Shown: positions 1 to 6,647, counted from the stretch's first letter. The stretch is DNA of 7,783 nucleotides from Chloroflexota bacterium (GCA_005881495.1 VBHI01000185.1:1-7783), one strand, 5' to 3'. The notes: generated by a model from the sequence alone, not told the origin. Translations and numbers: made by a program.

Positions 1-297
1 CTGGTAGGTCGCATCCACACGAGCCTGAAACTGCTGCACGAGCGCATCTTCCTGTCCATTCAAGAGCAGGCGCGATTCCCACAGGTGCGCTTCTCCGCCG
101 AGTTCGCCAATCTCCACCGCCAGCCACTGGAACTGCTCGCGTGTCCAGGGCGTGGCAGGCAACACCCAGACGGCATCGTGCAGGAGCAGTGCTCCCAAAC
201 GTTTAAGTTTCCGCCAGACGGTAGCACGACTGGCCGTCGGTTCGCGCGGAATTCTGTAGACGAGCAGCACCCATGACGTTCCTTGTGGCTGTTCCAC
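1..297 (-). CDS. ChrB N-terminal-domain protein, partial (C-terminus beyond window)
   Basis: The first 99 residues are present; the rest lies left of the window. The protein begins VEQPQGTSWVLLVYRIPRE, followed by PTASRATVWRKLKRLGA, LLLHDAVWVLP and TREQFQWLAVEIAELGG. This is the pattern of the ChrB N-terminal domain: a hydrophobic strand, then S-x-x-R-V-x-x-W-R-x-L-x-x-x-G and a strand with a conserved VW-LP. Family members are tied to chromate resistance or sensing and often sit beside chrA; no chrA is visible here. The start is GTG at 297, because GAGGAGG lies about 8 bases upstream and the alignment begins immediately after it. A well-formed promoter and operator-like palindromes lie upstream, so the gene is probably transcribed alone and regulated. 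The family call is fairly secure. A role in chromate response is inferred from the family only, since ChrB_N proteins also occur without ChrA. Confidence 0.75.
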   Translation of the reverse strand, partial: MEQPQGTSWVLLVYRIPREPTASRATVWRKLKRLGALLLHDAVWVLPATPWTREQFQWLAVEIGELGGEAHLWESRLLLNGQEDALVQQFQARVDATYQ

Positions 298-328
298 CTG
301 GTAATCCTCCTCACCTGCGGAAATGCTT

Positions 329-342
329 ACTCATTGATGAGT
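329..342. repeat. Inverted repeat in the ChrB-like leader
   Basis: ACTCATTGATGAGT has perfect 6-base arms around TG. It lies in the leader between the predicted transcription start and the GTG. The half-site ACTCAT recurs at 364-369 inside the upstream palindrome. It could be a second operator or a small RNA hairpin. Confidence 0.35.
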
Positions 343-354
343 CATACAACAATC

Positions 355-381
355 GTTATGAATACTCATAACCATGGTTAT
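355..381. promoter_or_regulatory. Overlapping palindromic operator candidates at the ChrB-like transcription start
   Basis: Two perfect inverted repeats share a half-site. GTTATGA-ATAC-TCATAAC covers 355-372 and ATAACCATGGTTAT covers 368-381. The result is three alternating GTTAT/ATAAC half-sites (355-359, 368-372, 377-381). They begin directly after the -10 box and cover the predicted start site, which is where a repressor dimer would block transcription. The regulator is unknown; self-regulation by the ChrB-like protein is possible. Confidence 0.5.
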
Positions 382-410
382 ATTTTACTCTCAAAGAGAA
401 AGAAATGCAA
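382..410 (-). promoter_or_regulatory. Sigma70-type promoter of the ChrB-like gene
   Basis: On the minus strand, TTGCAT (405-410) is followed after exactly 17 bases by TAAAAT (382-387). Transcription would begin near 375, giving a leader of about 78 bases before the GTG start at 297. Predicted from hexamers and spacing only. Confidence 0.55.
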
Positions 411-476
411 GGGGTGACGAGACCAAAGCGTCATGACGACCGAACTCCACATGTCGGCTTCGCACATCCTGAGCCT

Positions 477-590
477 TCATGGCAAGGACTCATCCGTGTG
501 TTCATCGCGTTGGATCTGCATGCGAAGCCCCTGGAGGTAGGTACGGTATAGGGCTACTTCTGCTTTTTCGCGGGTGAGCGGGGACCTGGC
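477..590 (-). other. Open stretch in frame beyond the acoX stop; possible remnant of a lost gene
   Basis: Directly after the TAG stop of acoX, the same frame stays open for 37 codons to a TGA at 477-479. It reads ARSPLTREKAEVALYRTYLQ and ends RDEHTDESLP. The piece looks like an amphipathic, charged helix of the kind that ends many regulators or coiled-coil proteins. It has no plausible start codon or ribosome site of its own. It could be the 3' remnant of a deleted gene, an acoX tail lost to an amber mutation, or chance. I do not recognise the family. The rest of 298-590 holds only the ChrB-like promoter and palindromes; I see no clear terminator after acoX. Confidence 0.2.
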
Positions 591-1571
591 CTACAAGCGG
601 GATCTGACGCCTGCTTCGATGGCCCAGCGTGGATCAATGACCCAGGGGCCCTCGGTGCTCAGCATGACTTCGAGGTCATCGCCAGGCCCGGCGGTCATGT
701 CTCTTTCACCATCGAAGGCCAGGGCGACCTGGCGCTCAAGATGGAGGGGCGTGCGTTGGCCTGGGGTGAGGGTTCGAACATGCCGGACATGCAGGGTGGC
801 GAAGAGTCCTGGACCAATAGGGGCTTGCACAGTTTGGCCACCGTCACCAAAAACGAGATGGAGTCCTGAGGGAGAATGGGCATCGAGTGGGTGAAGCATG
901 CCCCCAATAGCGGATAAGCCGATGCTCCAGGGGTGGGCACGGGTGAGGAACAACTCACTCAGCCTGTTTACCTCCCAAATGGCGCGAGCACCGATCACGC
1001 TGTCGGATGCAATAGCGAGATCGACGAGTGCAAGGTTAACAGGCTCTCCGTGACGATAGATGTGCAGGACCTTGGAACGCCAGCAGGCTGCTTCTCGTGC
1101 AACAGCGCCGGTAGCAACCATGGCTGCTGCGAGCCCTGCTGTCGTTCCTTCCTGAAATTCCGGAAAGACATTGTTCGTGCCGGTGGAGATAGGCAGGATA
1201 GGGATGTGACTGCCACATCCCTTGAACACTGCCCTGTTCGTGCCATCACCCCCCAGCGTTACCAGGCAGCCGACCTCCAACTTTGCCATCCGTTCTGCTG
1301 CACGGGTTGAATCCTCCTGGTTGGCCTGGACATCCATGGGGAGAATATCCACCTGGATTTTCGTGCTCCCTAAAGCCTCGACAGCAGCATACCCAATACC
1401 GAGCGACTCCGGCATAAAGAGGGCGCGGTCAACTCCCCCTGCTTCTAATCCGCGTAGCAGGCGACGCACAATCGCAATTTTCTCCTGGTTAGAGACAACC
1501 CATCCCTGGGCCACAATGCGCCGGATATCTTTGCCGCTCGCAGGATTCGCGATAATGCCTACTGTTACCAT
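591..1571 (-). CDS. acoX: AcoX, ATP-NAD kinase-like acetoin catabolism protein
   Basis: This is a 326-residue protein of the AcoX branch of the ATP-NAD kinase superfamily, found with acetoin dehydrogenase genes; its exact biochemical role is unsettled. The N-terminus MVTVGIIANPASGKDIRR is the usual AcoX nucleotide-binding start. The kinase motif GGDGTNRA lies at residues 107-114 and ISTGTNNVFP follows at about 128-137. LVDLAIASDSVIGARAIW and SAIGGML later in the protein are also typical, and the length is normal. ATG 1571 is preferred over an in-frame GTG at 1592, which would overlap acoC; 10 bases separate the acoC stop from this ATG. The ribosome site is weak (GAAAG beside the acoC stop), so translational coupling to acoC is likely. 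It is the last gene of the aco operon. No damage is seen. Confidence 0.88.
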   Translation of the reverse strand: MVTVGIIANPASGKDIRRIVAQGWVVSNQEKIAIVRRLLRGLEAGGVDRALFMPESLGIGYAAVEALGSTKIQVDILPMDVQANQEDSTRAAERMAKLEVGCLVTLGGDGTNRAVFKGCGSHIPILPISTGTNNVFPEFQEGTTAGLAAAMVATGAVAREAACWRSKVLHIYRHGEPVNLALVDLAIASDSVIGARAIWEVNRLSELFLTRAHPWSIGLSAIGGMLHPLDAHSPSGLHLVFGDGGQTVQAPIGPGLFATLHVRHVRTLTPGQRTPLHLERQVALAFDGERDMTAGPGDDLEVMLSTEGPWVIDPRWAIEAGVRSRL

Positions 1572-1581
1572 ATGTTTTCTT

Positions 1582-2664
1582 TCAGGAAGCACTTGATTTG
1601 ATTAGATTTGCTAAGGCTGTTGTTACCGCTGCGGGTTGCTCAACAGGCGTGGCGTGACCGCTATCGGCAATTACCTGTAACTGCCCCCCTTGAATGCCGG
1701 TAATGAGCGCCTCAGACAATTCAGGCGGCGCTAGCTGATCGTTTGCGCCGACCAGGACCAGCGTTGGGCACCTTATTTGCGAGAGGCGTGGACTCAGATC
1801 AACTTTCGCAACCATGCGGGCAGCAGCGGCAATGCTGGAGGCGTCACTGGTAAGCATGCCCTTGCGGACGGTTGCGACTATTTTGGGATTTGTTGCCAGA
1901 AATTGCGCTGAGAAAGTACGCTCTATGAGCGTATCGGCTATGGCTGCCATGCCGTTGAAACTCGCGGTACTCGCCAATTCAAAGAACATATCGCGAGTGG
2001 CCTGTGGGAAACCCGCGGTAGTGTCAAGCAGCGCCAGGCTCGTGACCCGCTCTGGATACGCGGCTGCAAGTTCCATGGCGATCATGCCACCTAGTGAGAA
2101 CCCAACGAATGTTGCTTTTTCTATATCGAGGGCTGCCAGGAGTCCGACGAGGTCAGTCATGTGTTTGGCGAGGGTATGTGCGCCCACAGGACGCCCTGAG
2201 GCTCCATGACCCCGTAGATCATAACTGACAACCTGGACGCCTTCCAATTGACTTTGATCCAACCACGCCCACAGTCCCATACTACTGGCCAGGCCATGAA
2301 TCAGGATGAGAGGGCTGCCCGTCCCAATGCGTTGCACTGCCAGTTTGATACCATTTGCGGAGATTGTTTCCAGCTCTCCCCCGGCTTCTGCGCCAGTCGT
2401 AGCCGGTGCCTTGCGCTCGGCTCCTTCAGTTGCAGAAATCTGGCCCAATGTCGCGCCGACGCCTAACTCTCCGCCCTCTTCTGCCAACACGGTCAGTACC
2501 CCGGTCACTTCGGCCTCAATCTCGCTATTGAGTTTGTCGGTTTCGACCTCGCAGATTGGCTCACCAGCTGTCACGGTGTCGCCACTTTGCTTATGCCAAC
2601 GCACCACCTTGCCAGCGGTCATGGTCATGCCTAGCTTGGGCATAATAATATCGATCACGTCCAT
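1582..2664 (-). CDS. acoC: AcoC, E2 component of acetoin cleavage (lipoyl domain + alpha/beta hydrolase)
   Basis: A 360-residue E2 of the acetoin dehydrogenase complex, which transfers the acetyl group from E1 to CoA. Residues 1-80 are a biotinyl/lipoyl domain with the lipoylation site ETDKLNSE (Lys44). Residues 81-100 form an Ala/Gly/Glu-rich linker. From about 100 onward is an alpha/beta-hydrolase fold: oxyanion motif LIHG (121-124), nucleophile elbow GFSLGG (Ser190), an acid candidate in VGANDQ (Asp309) and DSGHATP (His337). As in other AcoC proteins, the hydrolase-like domain replaces the usual acyltransferase core, and no E1/E3-binding domain is evident. The start is ATG 2664, nine bases after AAGGAG; the frame stays open further upstream but without lipoyl-domain similarity. 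It follows acoB after an 80-base gap containing a hairpin. The gene appears intact. Confidence 0.9.
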   Translation of the reverse strand: MDVIDIIMPKLGMTMTAGKVVRWHKQSGDTVTAGEPICEVETDKLNSEIEAEVTGVLTVLAEEGGELGVGATLGQISATEGAERKAPATTGAEAGGELETISANGIKLAVQRIGTGSPLILIHGLASSMGLWAWLDQSQLEGVQVVSYDLRGHGASGRPVGAHTLAKHMTDLVGLLAALDIEKATFVGFSLGGMIAMELAAAYPERVTSLALLDTTAGFPQATRDMFFELASTASFNGMAAIADTLIERTFSAQFLATNPKIVATVRKGMLTSDASSIAAAARMVAKVDLSPRLSQIRCPTLVLVGANDQLAPPELSEALITGIQGGQLQVIADSGHATPVEQPAAVTTALANLIKSSAS

Positions 2665-2699
2665 ACGTACCCGCTCCTTCTTCTGCACTGAGACAAAAC

Positions 2700-2734
2700 C
2701 GGGCGATCGTACAGATGATAGTACAGATCGCCCG
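2700..2734 (-). promoter_or_regulatory. Strong hairpin between acoB and acoC
   Basis: The outer arms CGGGCGATC and GATCGCCCG pair perfectly over 9 bp. Inside them GTAC pairs with GTAC past one bulged A, giving about 13 bp around an AGATGATA loop. The sequence also contains a direct repeat, GTACAGAT, at 2709-2716 and 2721-2728. On the minus-strand transcript the stem is followed by GGTTTTG, which is not a full U-run. A processing or stability element, or a partial attenuator that lowers acoC/acoX relative to acoA/acoB, is more likely than a full terminator. Confidence 0.55.
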
Positions 2735-2744
2735 TCTGACACAT

Positions 2745-3776
2745 TTACTTACCAGACACCGCCCGTGCTGCTGCCACAATTTTCTCCGGAGAGGGAAGAT
2801 AGGCATCCTCAAGCACAGGGCTGAATGGGACAGGACTGTGAGGAGGGGTCACAAGCCCTACAGGGGCATGCAGGGAACTGAAGCCTTTGCTGGCAACGAT
2901 ACCGGCGATGTAAGTGGCGAGGCCGCACATGGGGTTAGACTCATCCGCCACCACGAGACGTCCAGTTTTGGCGACCGAATTGAGAATGGTGGTCTCATCT
3001 AGAGGAGAAACGGTACGGAGATCCACCACTTCAGCATCGATGCCATCCTTTGCCAGTTCTTCCGCTGCCGCCAACGCATGACGAGCGGTCATGCTCACTC
3101 CGACAAGGGTGATATCTTTGCCTTCACGGGTGATTGCTGCCTTACCGATAGGCACCACGTACTCGCCTTCGGGCATCTCGCCCTTGACTTGATATAACGC
3201 GATGTGTTCGCAGAAGATGACCGGGTTGCCATCGCGCAATGCGGCAGTCAGTAGCCCTTTGGCATCGGCAGGATTTGATGCCGCCACGACTTTGAGGCCT
3301 GGTATGTGGGCAAATATCGGATACAGGGTCTGTGCGTGCTGAGCCGCGGCCCGGAATCCACCACCAATGATGGTACGAACGACCATTGGGATAGAAGCTT
3401 TGCCGCCAAACATGTAGCGTATCTTGGAGGACTGGTTGAGCAAGGAGTCCATACAACTTCCGATGAAGCTACAAAACATCAGCTCAGCAATGGGTACCAT
3501 GCCGGTAGCAGCTGCTCCAACGGCGGCACCAATATAGGCTGACTCCGAAATGGGAGTGTCGCGAATACGCTCACGCCCAAACTCTTGAACCAACCCCTTT
3601 GTCACGCCAAAAACGCCTCCCCAGGCTTCATCATCTTCCAGGTGCTCCAGGGTCGCCCCTCCTGCTACATCCTCACCCATCAGAATTACGCGCGAGTTGC
3701 GGCGCATCTCCAGGCGAATCGCTTCGTTTATCGCTTCCGCAAAGGTTACGGTCTTCGTTTTCATTTGTACAGCCAT
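2745..3776 (-). CDS. acoB: AcoB, acetoin dehydrogenase E1 beta subunit
   Basis: A 343-residue beta subunit of the thiamine-diphosphate-dependent E1 (acetoin:DCPIP oxidoreductase), which pairs with AcoA. The N-terminal pyrimidine-binding domain shows VILMGEDVAGG (30-40), FGRERIRDTPISE (66-78) and a GGGFRAAAQHAQTLYPIFAHIPGLKVV segment at about 138-164 with the conserved His147. The C-terminal transketolase domain carries DITLVGVS, VVDLRTVSPLD, VADE and the family's closing pattern PPHSPVPFSPVLEDAYLPS. The length matches the family and no gap is seen. The ATG at 3776 has AAAGGAG seven bases upstream; a second Met at residue 5 is less likely. It starts 30 bases after acoA ends, consistent with one transcript. 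E1 alpha/beta of 2-oxoacid dehydrogenases is the obvious alternative, but acoC and acoX beside it favour acetoin. Confidence 0.92.
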   Translation of the reverse strand: MAVQMKTKTVTFAEAINEAIRLEMRRNSRVILMGEDVAGGATLEHLEDDEAWGGVFGVTKGLVQEFGRERIRDTPISESAYIGAAVGAAATGMVPIAELMFCSFIGSCMDSLLNQSSKIRYMFGGKASIPMVVRTIIGGGFRAAAQHAQTLYPIFAHIPGLKVVAASNPADAKGLLTAALRDGNPVIFCEHIALYQVKGEMPEGEYVVPIGKAAITREGKDITLVGVSMTARHALAAAEELAKDGIDAEVVDLRTVSPLDETTILNSVAKTGRLVVADESNPMCGLATYIAGIVASKGFSSLHAPVGLVTPPHSPVPFSPVLEDAYLPSPEKIVAAARAVSGK

Positions 3777-3806
3777 TGGATTGCTCCTTTCGTACTCTCA
3801 AGCCAG

Positions 3807-4697
3807 CTAGGAGACGGCTACCGCGTAGACATCGGTATCCACTTCGGACAATTCAGGATAGGGGCTGCGATCAGCGAAAGCAACAGCATCTTCGATCTTC
3901 TGTTGCACCCGAGCATCAATTGCATCGAAATCCTGTGCTGTCGCCAGGCCTTGTTGTATGGCAGTTTCACGGAGATTTTTGATGGCATCATGCTCTATCA
4001 TCCTCTGCTGCAGCTCACCTTTGCGGGCACGATTGATTGCCTCCTGCGCCGCTTCATAGACGGCCAGCACGTCCATACCATCTACGGACGCACCAGGGAT
4101 ACCATAACCAGCAGCGCGATCGGCGATGTTTTCAATTGCGCAGTGATACGAAACAGGAGTGGATTCAGCGAATCCATTATTCTCTGCTACAAAAACAACT
4201 GGGAGTTTCCAAATAGCGGCCAGGTTGAGAGACTCGTGGAACGTGCCCTGTTCGGCGGCCCCATCGCCAAAGAAACATACGCAGACAGTATTGGTTCCCT
4301 GTAACCTGGCGGACAGCGCTGCGCCGCAGGCCAGGGGTGGGCCACCTCCAACGATACCATTGGCGCCCAGCATGCCCTTGCTCACATCGGCAATGTGCAT
4401 ACTGCCGCCCTTGCCTTTACAGAGTCCGGTTGCCTTGCCGAAAATCTCGGCCATCATCCCGTTCACATCACACCCTTTGGCGATGCAATGCCCATGTCCT
4501 CTGTGCGTGCTGGTAATGGTATCACCCTCTTTCAGGGATGCACACACGCCGGTAGCCACGGCTTCCTCGCCTGCGTATAAATGTACAAACCCGGGGATCC
4601 GCCCGCGTGCGAATTCCTCTTTGACTCGCGTCTCGAAATCGCGAATAGTCACCATTGTCTCATACAGCTTTAAAACTGTTTCACGATCGATGTTCAT
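3807..4697 (-). CDS. acoA: AcoA, acetoin dehydrogenase E1 alpha subunit, with an internal in-frame deletion
   Basis: First gene of the aco operon. The 296-residue product is the E1 alpha subunit, which binds thiamine diphosphate and cleaves acetoin. Seen: IRDFETRVKEEFARGRIPGF (18-37), STHRGHGH (63-70), GKGGSMH (96-101) and the ThDP/Mg motif from GDG (144-146) to NN (173-174). The normal tail is also there, including AVAFADRSPYPE and DTDVYA. Family members are usually about 320-330 residues. Here RARKGELQQ (223-231) runs straight into RMIEHDAIKNL, which aligns with the later family segment W-x-x-R-D-P-I-x-x-L. The block between, normally G-P-T-L-I-E-x-x-T-Y-R-x-x-G-H followed by D and YR..EE, is absent. 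That block holds a core strand and the loop that orders over ThDP. The missing sequence is not in another frame. Activity is therefore doubtful. The ATG at 4697 follows CAGGAG with a good spacer. Confidence 0.88.
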   Translation of the reverse strand: MNIDRETVLKLYETMVTIRDFETRVKEEFARGRIPGFVHLYAGEEAVATGVCASLKEGDTITSTHRGHGHCIAKGCDVNGMMAEIFGKATGLCKGKGGSMHIADVSKGMLGANGIVGGGPPLACGAALSARLQGTNTVCVCFFGDGAAEQGTFHESLNLAAIWKLPVVFVAENNGFAESTPVSYHCAIENIADRAAGYGIPGASVDGMDVLAVYEAAQEAINRARKGELQQRMIEHDAIKNLRETAIQQGLATAQDFDAIDARVQQKIEDAVAFADRSPYPELSEVDTDVYAVAVS

Positions 4698-4955
4698 AGG
4701 TTTCTCCTGTACATACTATGTGCACAACCAGTCGACAACAGCGAGATCACTCACTCTCTCCCCTACGCGTTACGAGGATGTGAAGCGAAAAAGAGACAAC
4801 GCTCTTATTCTATCCATTCTTCGGAAAATAAGATGCCTCTGACTTATAGGGGATTGGAGTTGAATGATTCGACGACAATGAGGATGAAGAGTGAGAGTCT
4901 CCCTCCTAGGTTCATTACACTGCTCTAGAACCACTATTACAAGGAACTACTCTAG
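4698..4955 (-). other. Long 5' leader of the aco operon
   Basis: If the promoter at 4961-4989 is real, the transcript carries about 260 untranslated bases before the acoA ATG. The leader has purine-rich and pyrimidine-rich patches, and a 23-codon ATG frame at 4844-4915 without a convincing ribosome site. A weak ATAAG/CTTAT hairpin lies near 4828-4847. I do not recognise a known riboswitch or T-box here, and a second promoter closer to acoA cannot be excluded. Confidence 0.3.
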
Positions 4956-4970
4956 GACCAATATTACAAG
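4919..4970 (-). repeat. Tandem 25-base repeat over the acoA -10 region
   Basis: Two copies of a 25-base unit (4946-4970 and 4919-4943) match at 22 of 25 positions, with a 27-base period. On the minus strand both begin CTTGTAATA and contain CTAGAG. The upstream copy includes the -10 box TAATAT; the other lies just downstream of the predicted start and carries a weaker TAATAG. Position and repetition suggest paired binding sites for a regulator of the aco operon. Confidence 0.55.
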
Positions 4971-4989
4971 CAATCTCTATTAAAGTCAA
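4961..4989 (-). promoter_or_regulatory. Sigma70-type promoter upstream of acoA
   Basis: On the minus strand, TTGACT (4984-4989) is separated by exactly 17 bases from TAATAT (4961-4966). It starts about 20 bases after the stop codon of the upstream D,D-carboxypeptidase gene, with no clear terminator between. A short inverted repeat, CAATGGACATTG (4987-4998), overlaps the -35 box. The sigma54 promoters that drive aco genes in some proteobacteria and Bacillus were not recognised here. Confidence 0.55.
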
Positions 4990-5009
4990 TGGACATTGTT
5001 CGGCCTGAT

Positions 5010-6647
5010 CTATTGTGAGCTACATTGTTTCGTCGTCAGATCGCACTGGATAGTGGCCTTTTCGAAGTGCTGGCTGGTGACAGCGGAACTTGGGACTGTT
5101 GGCAGGCTGATGGGGTAGCCATACTTCTTCAAACCGCCTCCCTTATCGTAGTACGCCATGATTGGGCCGGAGATACTATAACCAGTATAAATGTAGTAGC
5201 GACCCCCATCTGCCGTCCGGAGGGTGTTCTCTTTCTTGTCGCTGGCAAAGTAGTTCCACAGGTAGTCAAAGGGGATAGGATTCTGCGCGGTATCGAGGTC
5301 ATGTGGTGATACCCATTTGAAATTGTCGAAACCCCAGTTCATCAAATTGCGCATATCAGTCCACCAGTTGTTGGTATGCATCGTTACACCGATCAGGTGA
5401 TGGTGGTTGCGTGTGGATGAGATGACCTGGACAAAATTGGCGACTCCATCGAAGCCCGGTTTCCCACCGTCAACGCCGGGATACCAGAAGAGAAACTGGT
5501 TTCCGTTGAGAAGCGGTATAACTGGATGGTTGCCTCCCTTGGGGATGATATGGGTCTGAGTTCCTGAAATCTGATGAATGATTGGAATGCTCATACTATA
5601 TTGACCCAGGATGGCGAGATCATGTGCGCTTGAGTAATGGCCTGTTGCTAAGAGGCCGTGTGGGTTCATATAGTGGGTATCGTAGAGGCCAAGTTGCTTC
5701 GCACGCTGGTTCATCTCAGCGACAAAGTGCGGCAGATTCCCGGCGAGGCCATCGGCAATAGCAATAGCAGCGTCGTTGCCGGAATTGAGGAGCAGCCCGT
5801 AAAGTAAGTCTCGCAGGGTATAGGTTTCGCCCTGCTTGATGCCGACGACGGTACTATCGGCGCTCAACTTGCTGATATCGTTAGCAATGGCATGGGTGAT
5901 AGTAATGTTCTGATCGAGATTCACCTGCTCTACGGCCAATACTGCCGTCATTAGCTTTGTCGTACTCAACATTGGCAGATGCATAAAGGGATTATGAGCA
6001 TAAAGGGTCGCGCCCGTGTCGGCGTCCAGCAGGTAGGCGGATGTTGCAGAGACTGGTGGTGGAGGATGGTCTGTGTCTTGCGGGATGATGACCAGTTCGT
6101 GTGGATCTCCCGAGTGTTGTATTCCCGGTGGAAGCCTGCTGGGAAGGTTGTTGTTGGTGATCCCAGTAGTGACCACAGAGTTCTGTGTCTGCGGGATGTG
6201 AGCGGCGTTGAAGATGACTGCGCCTACAACTACGACAACGAGGAGCAATCCGCAGAGGATGAGGACCGGTTGGCTGACACGGAAATACACGTGCTGATCC
6301 CGCTGCGCTCGTTTGGAAAGATCATGTTGGGTGCGACGAGCCGGCGGAAGTGGCGCATACACAGGTGTGGCTCGTTTCTTTGCCGCCATAATTGGGTCTG
6401 GATGTTGTTTCTGGATGCGAACAACCTCTCGTTGTTGTTGTTCTATACTTTCCTGGTCTTTTGTAATCGATTCAGGAAACTGATAGGGTGCGCGTGAGGC
6501 ACGTCTGATCTTTGGAATCTCAGGGCGATCATCGTCTGTGTAATCCATCGGAGGGTGCCGGTAGGTCCGGTAGGTTACTGCCTGGCGCTTGCGCCGCGGA
6601 GGTTGATATTCGGGCTGTTCATCGTCTCGTGGCGGCGTTTTGGGCAC
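5010..6647 (-). CDS. Membrane-anchored D-alanyl-D-alanine carboxypeptidase (peptidase S11)
   Basis: A 545-residue serine D,D-peptidase expected to trim peptidoglycan stem peptides outside the membrane. Residues 1-125 are basic, Pro-rich and probably cytoplasmic. A single transmembrane helix lies at about 127-147 (VLILCGLLLVVVVVGAVIF), followed by a Pro/Asn-rich spacer to about 198. The catalytic domain (about 200-445) has S-T-T-K (Ser228, Lys231), S-G-N (289-291) and GGKPGFDG (396-398), where the usual KTG is KPG. The remainder (about 455-545) contains the aromatic-rich ISGPIMAYYDKGGGLKKYGY, suggesting an LGFP-like wall-binding repeat, and ends with two cysteines (535, 542). The start is GTG at 6647, just after GGAGAAGGAGAAA. 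It ends some 310 bases before acoA and is functionally unrelated to it. The family is clear; substrate and exact paralogue are not. Confidence 0.88.
   Translation of the reverse strand: MPKTPPRDDEQPEYQPPRRKRQAVTYRTYRHPPMDYTDDDRPEIPKIRRASRAPYQFPESITKDQESIEQQQREVVRIQKQHPDPIMAAKKRATPVYAPLPPARRTQHDLSKRAQRDQHVYFRVSQPVLILCGLLLVVVVVGAVIFNAAHIPQTQNSVVTTGITNNNLPSRLPPGIQHSGDPHELVIIPQDTDHPPPPVSATSAYLLDADTGATLYAHNPFMHLPMLSTTKLMTAVLAVEQVNLDQNITITHAIANDISKLSADSTVVGIKQGETYTLRDLLYGLLLNSGNDAAIAIADGLAGNLPHFVAEMNQRAKQLGLYDTHYMNPHGLLATGHYSSAHDLAILGQYSMSIPIIHQISGTQTHIIPKGGNHPVIPLLNGNQFLFWYPGVDGGKPGFDGVANFVQVISSTRNHHHLIGVTMHTNNWWTDMRNLMNWGFDNFKWVSPHDLDTAQNPIPFDYLWNYFASDKKENTLRTADGGRYYIYTGYSISGPIMAYYDKGGGLKKYGYPISLPTVPSSAVTSQHFEKATIQCDLTTKQCSSQ

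Noticed and set aside
429..438. Ten-base palindrome CGTCATGACG upstream of the ChrB-like promoter
   Set aside because: Short, isolated and outside the promoter core; could be chance.
574..894. 106-codon plus-strand frame opposite acoX
   Set aside because: Low-complexity Ser/Arg-rich translation antisense to the conserved acoX C-terminus; no ribosome site.
1572..1592. GTG start for AcoX at 1592
   Set aside because: It overlaps acoC and adds seven residues not typical of AcoX; ATG 1571 starts exactly at the conserved MVTVGIIANPASGKD.
2665..2742. Upstream extension of AcoC by 26 codons
   Set aside because: The extension runs through the intergenic hairpin and lacks a ribosome site, while ATG 2664 has AAGGAG at proper spacing and begins the lipoyl domain.
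2306..2824. 172-codon plus-strand frame opposite acoC/acoB
   Set aside because: Ser/Thr/Pro-rich antisense shadow of the lipoyl domain and linker; crosses the acoB-acoC junction without any family resemblance.
3585..4304. 239-codon open frame on the plus strand across acoB/acoA
   Set aside because: It lies wholly antisense to two well-recognised genes, has no family pattern, and is best explained as a shadow of their codon use.
5979..6497. 172-codon plus-strand frame opposite the carboxypeptidase N-terminus
   Set aside because: Antisense to the membrane helix and basic arm; no recognisable domain.
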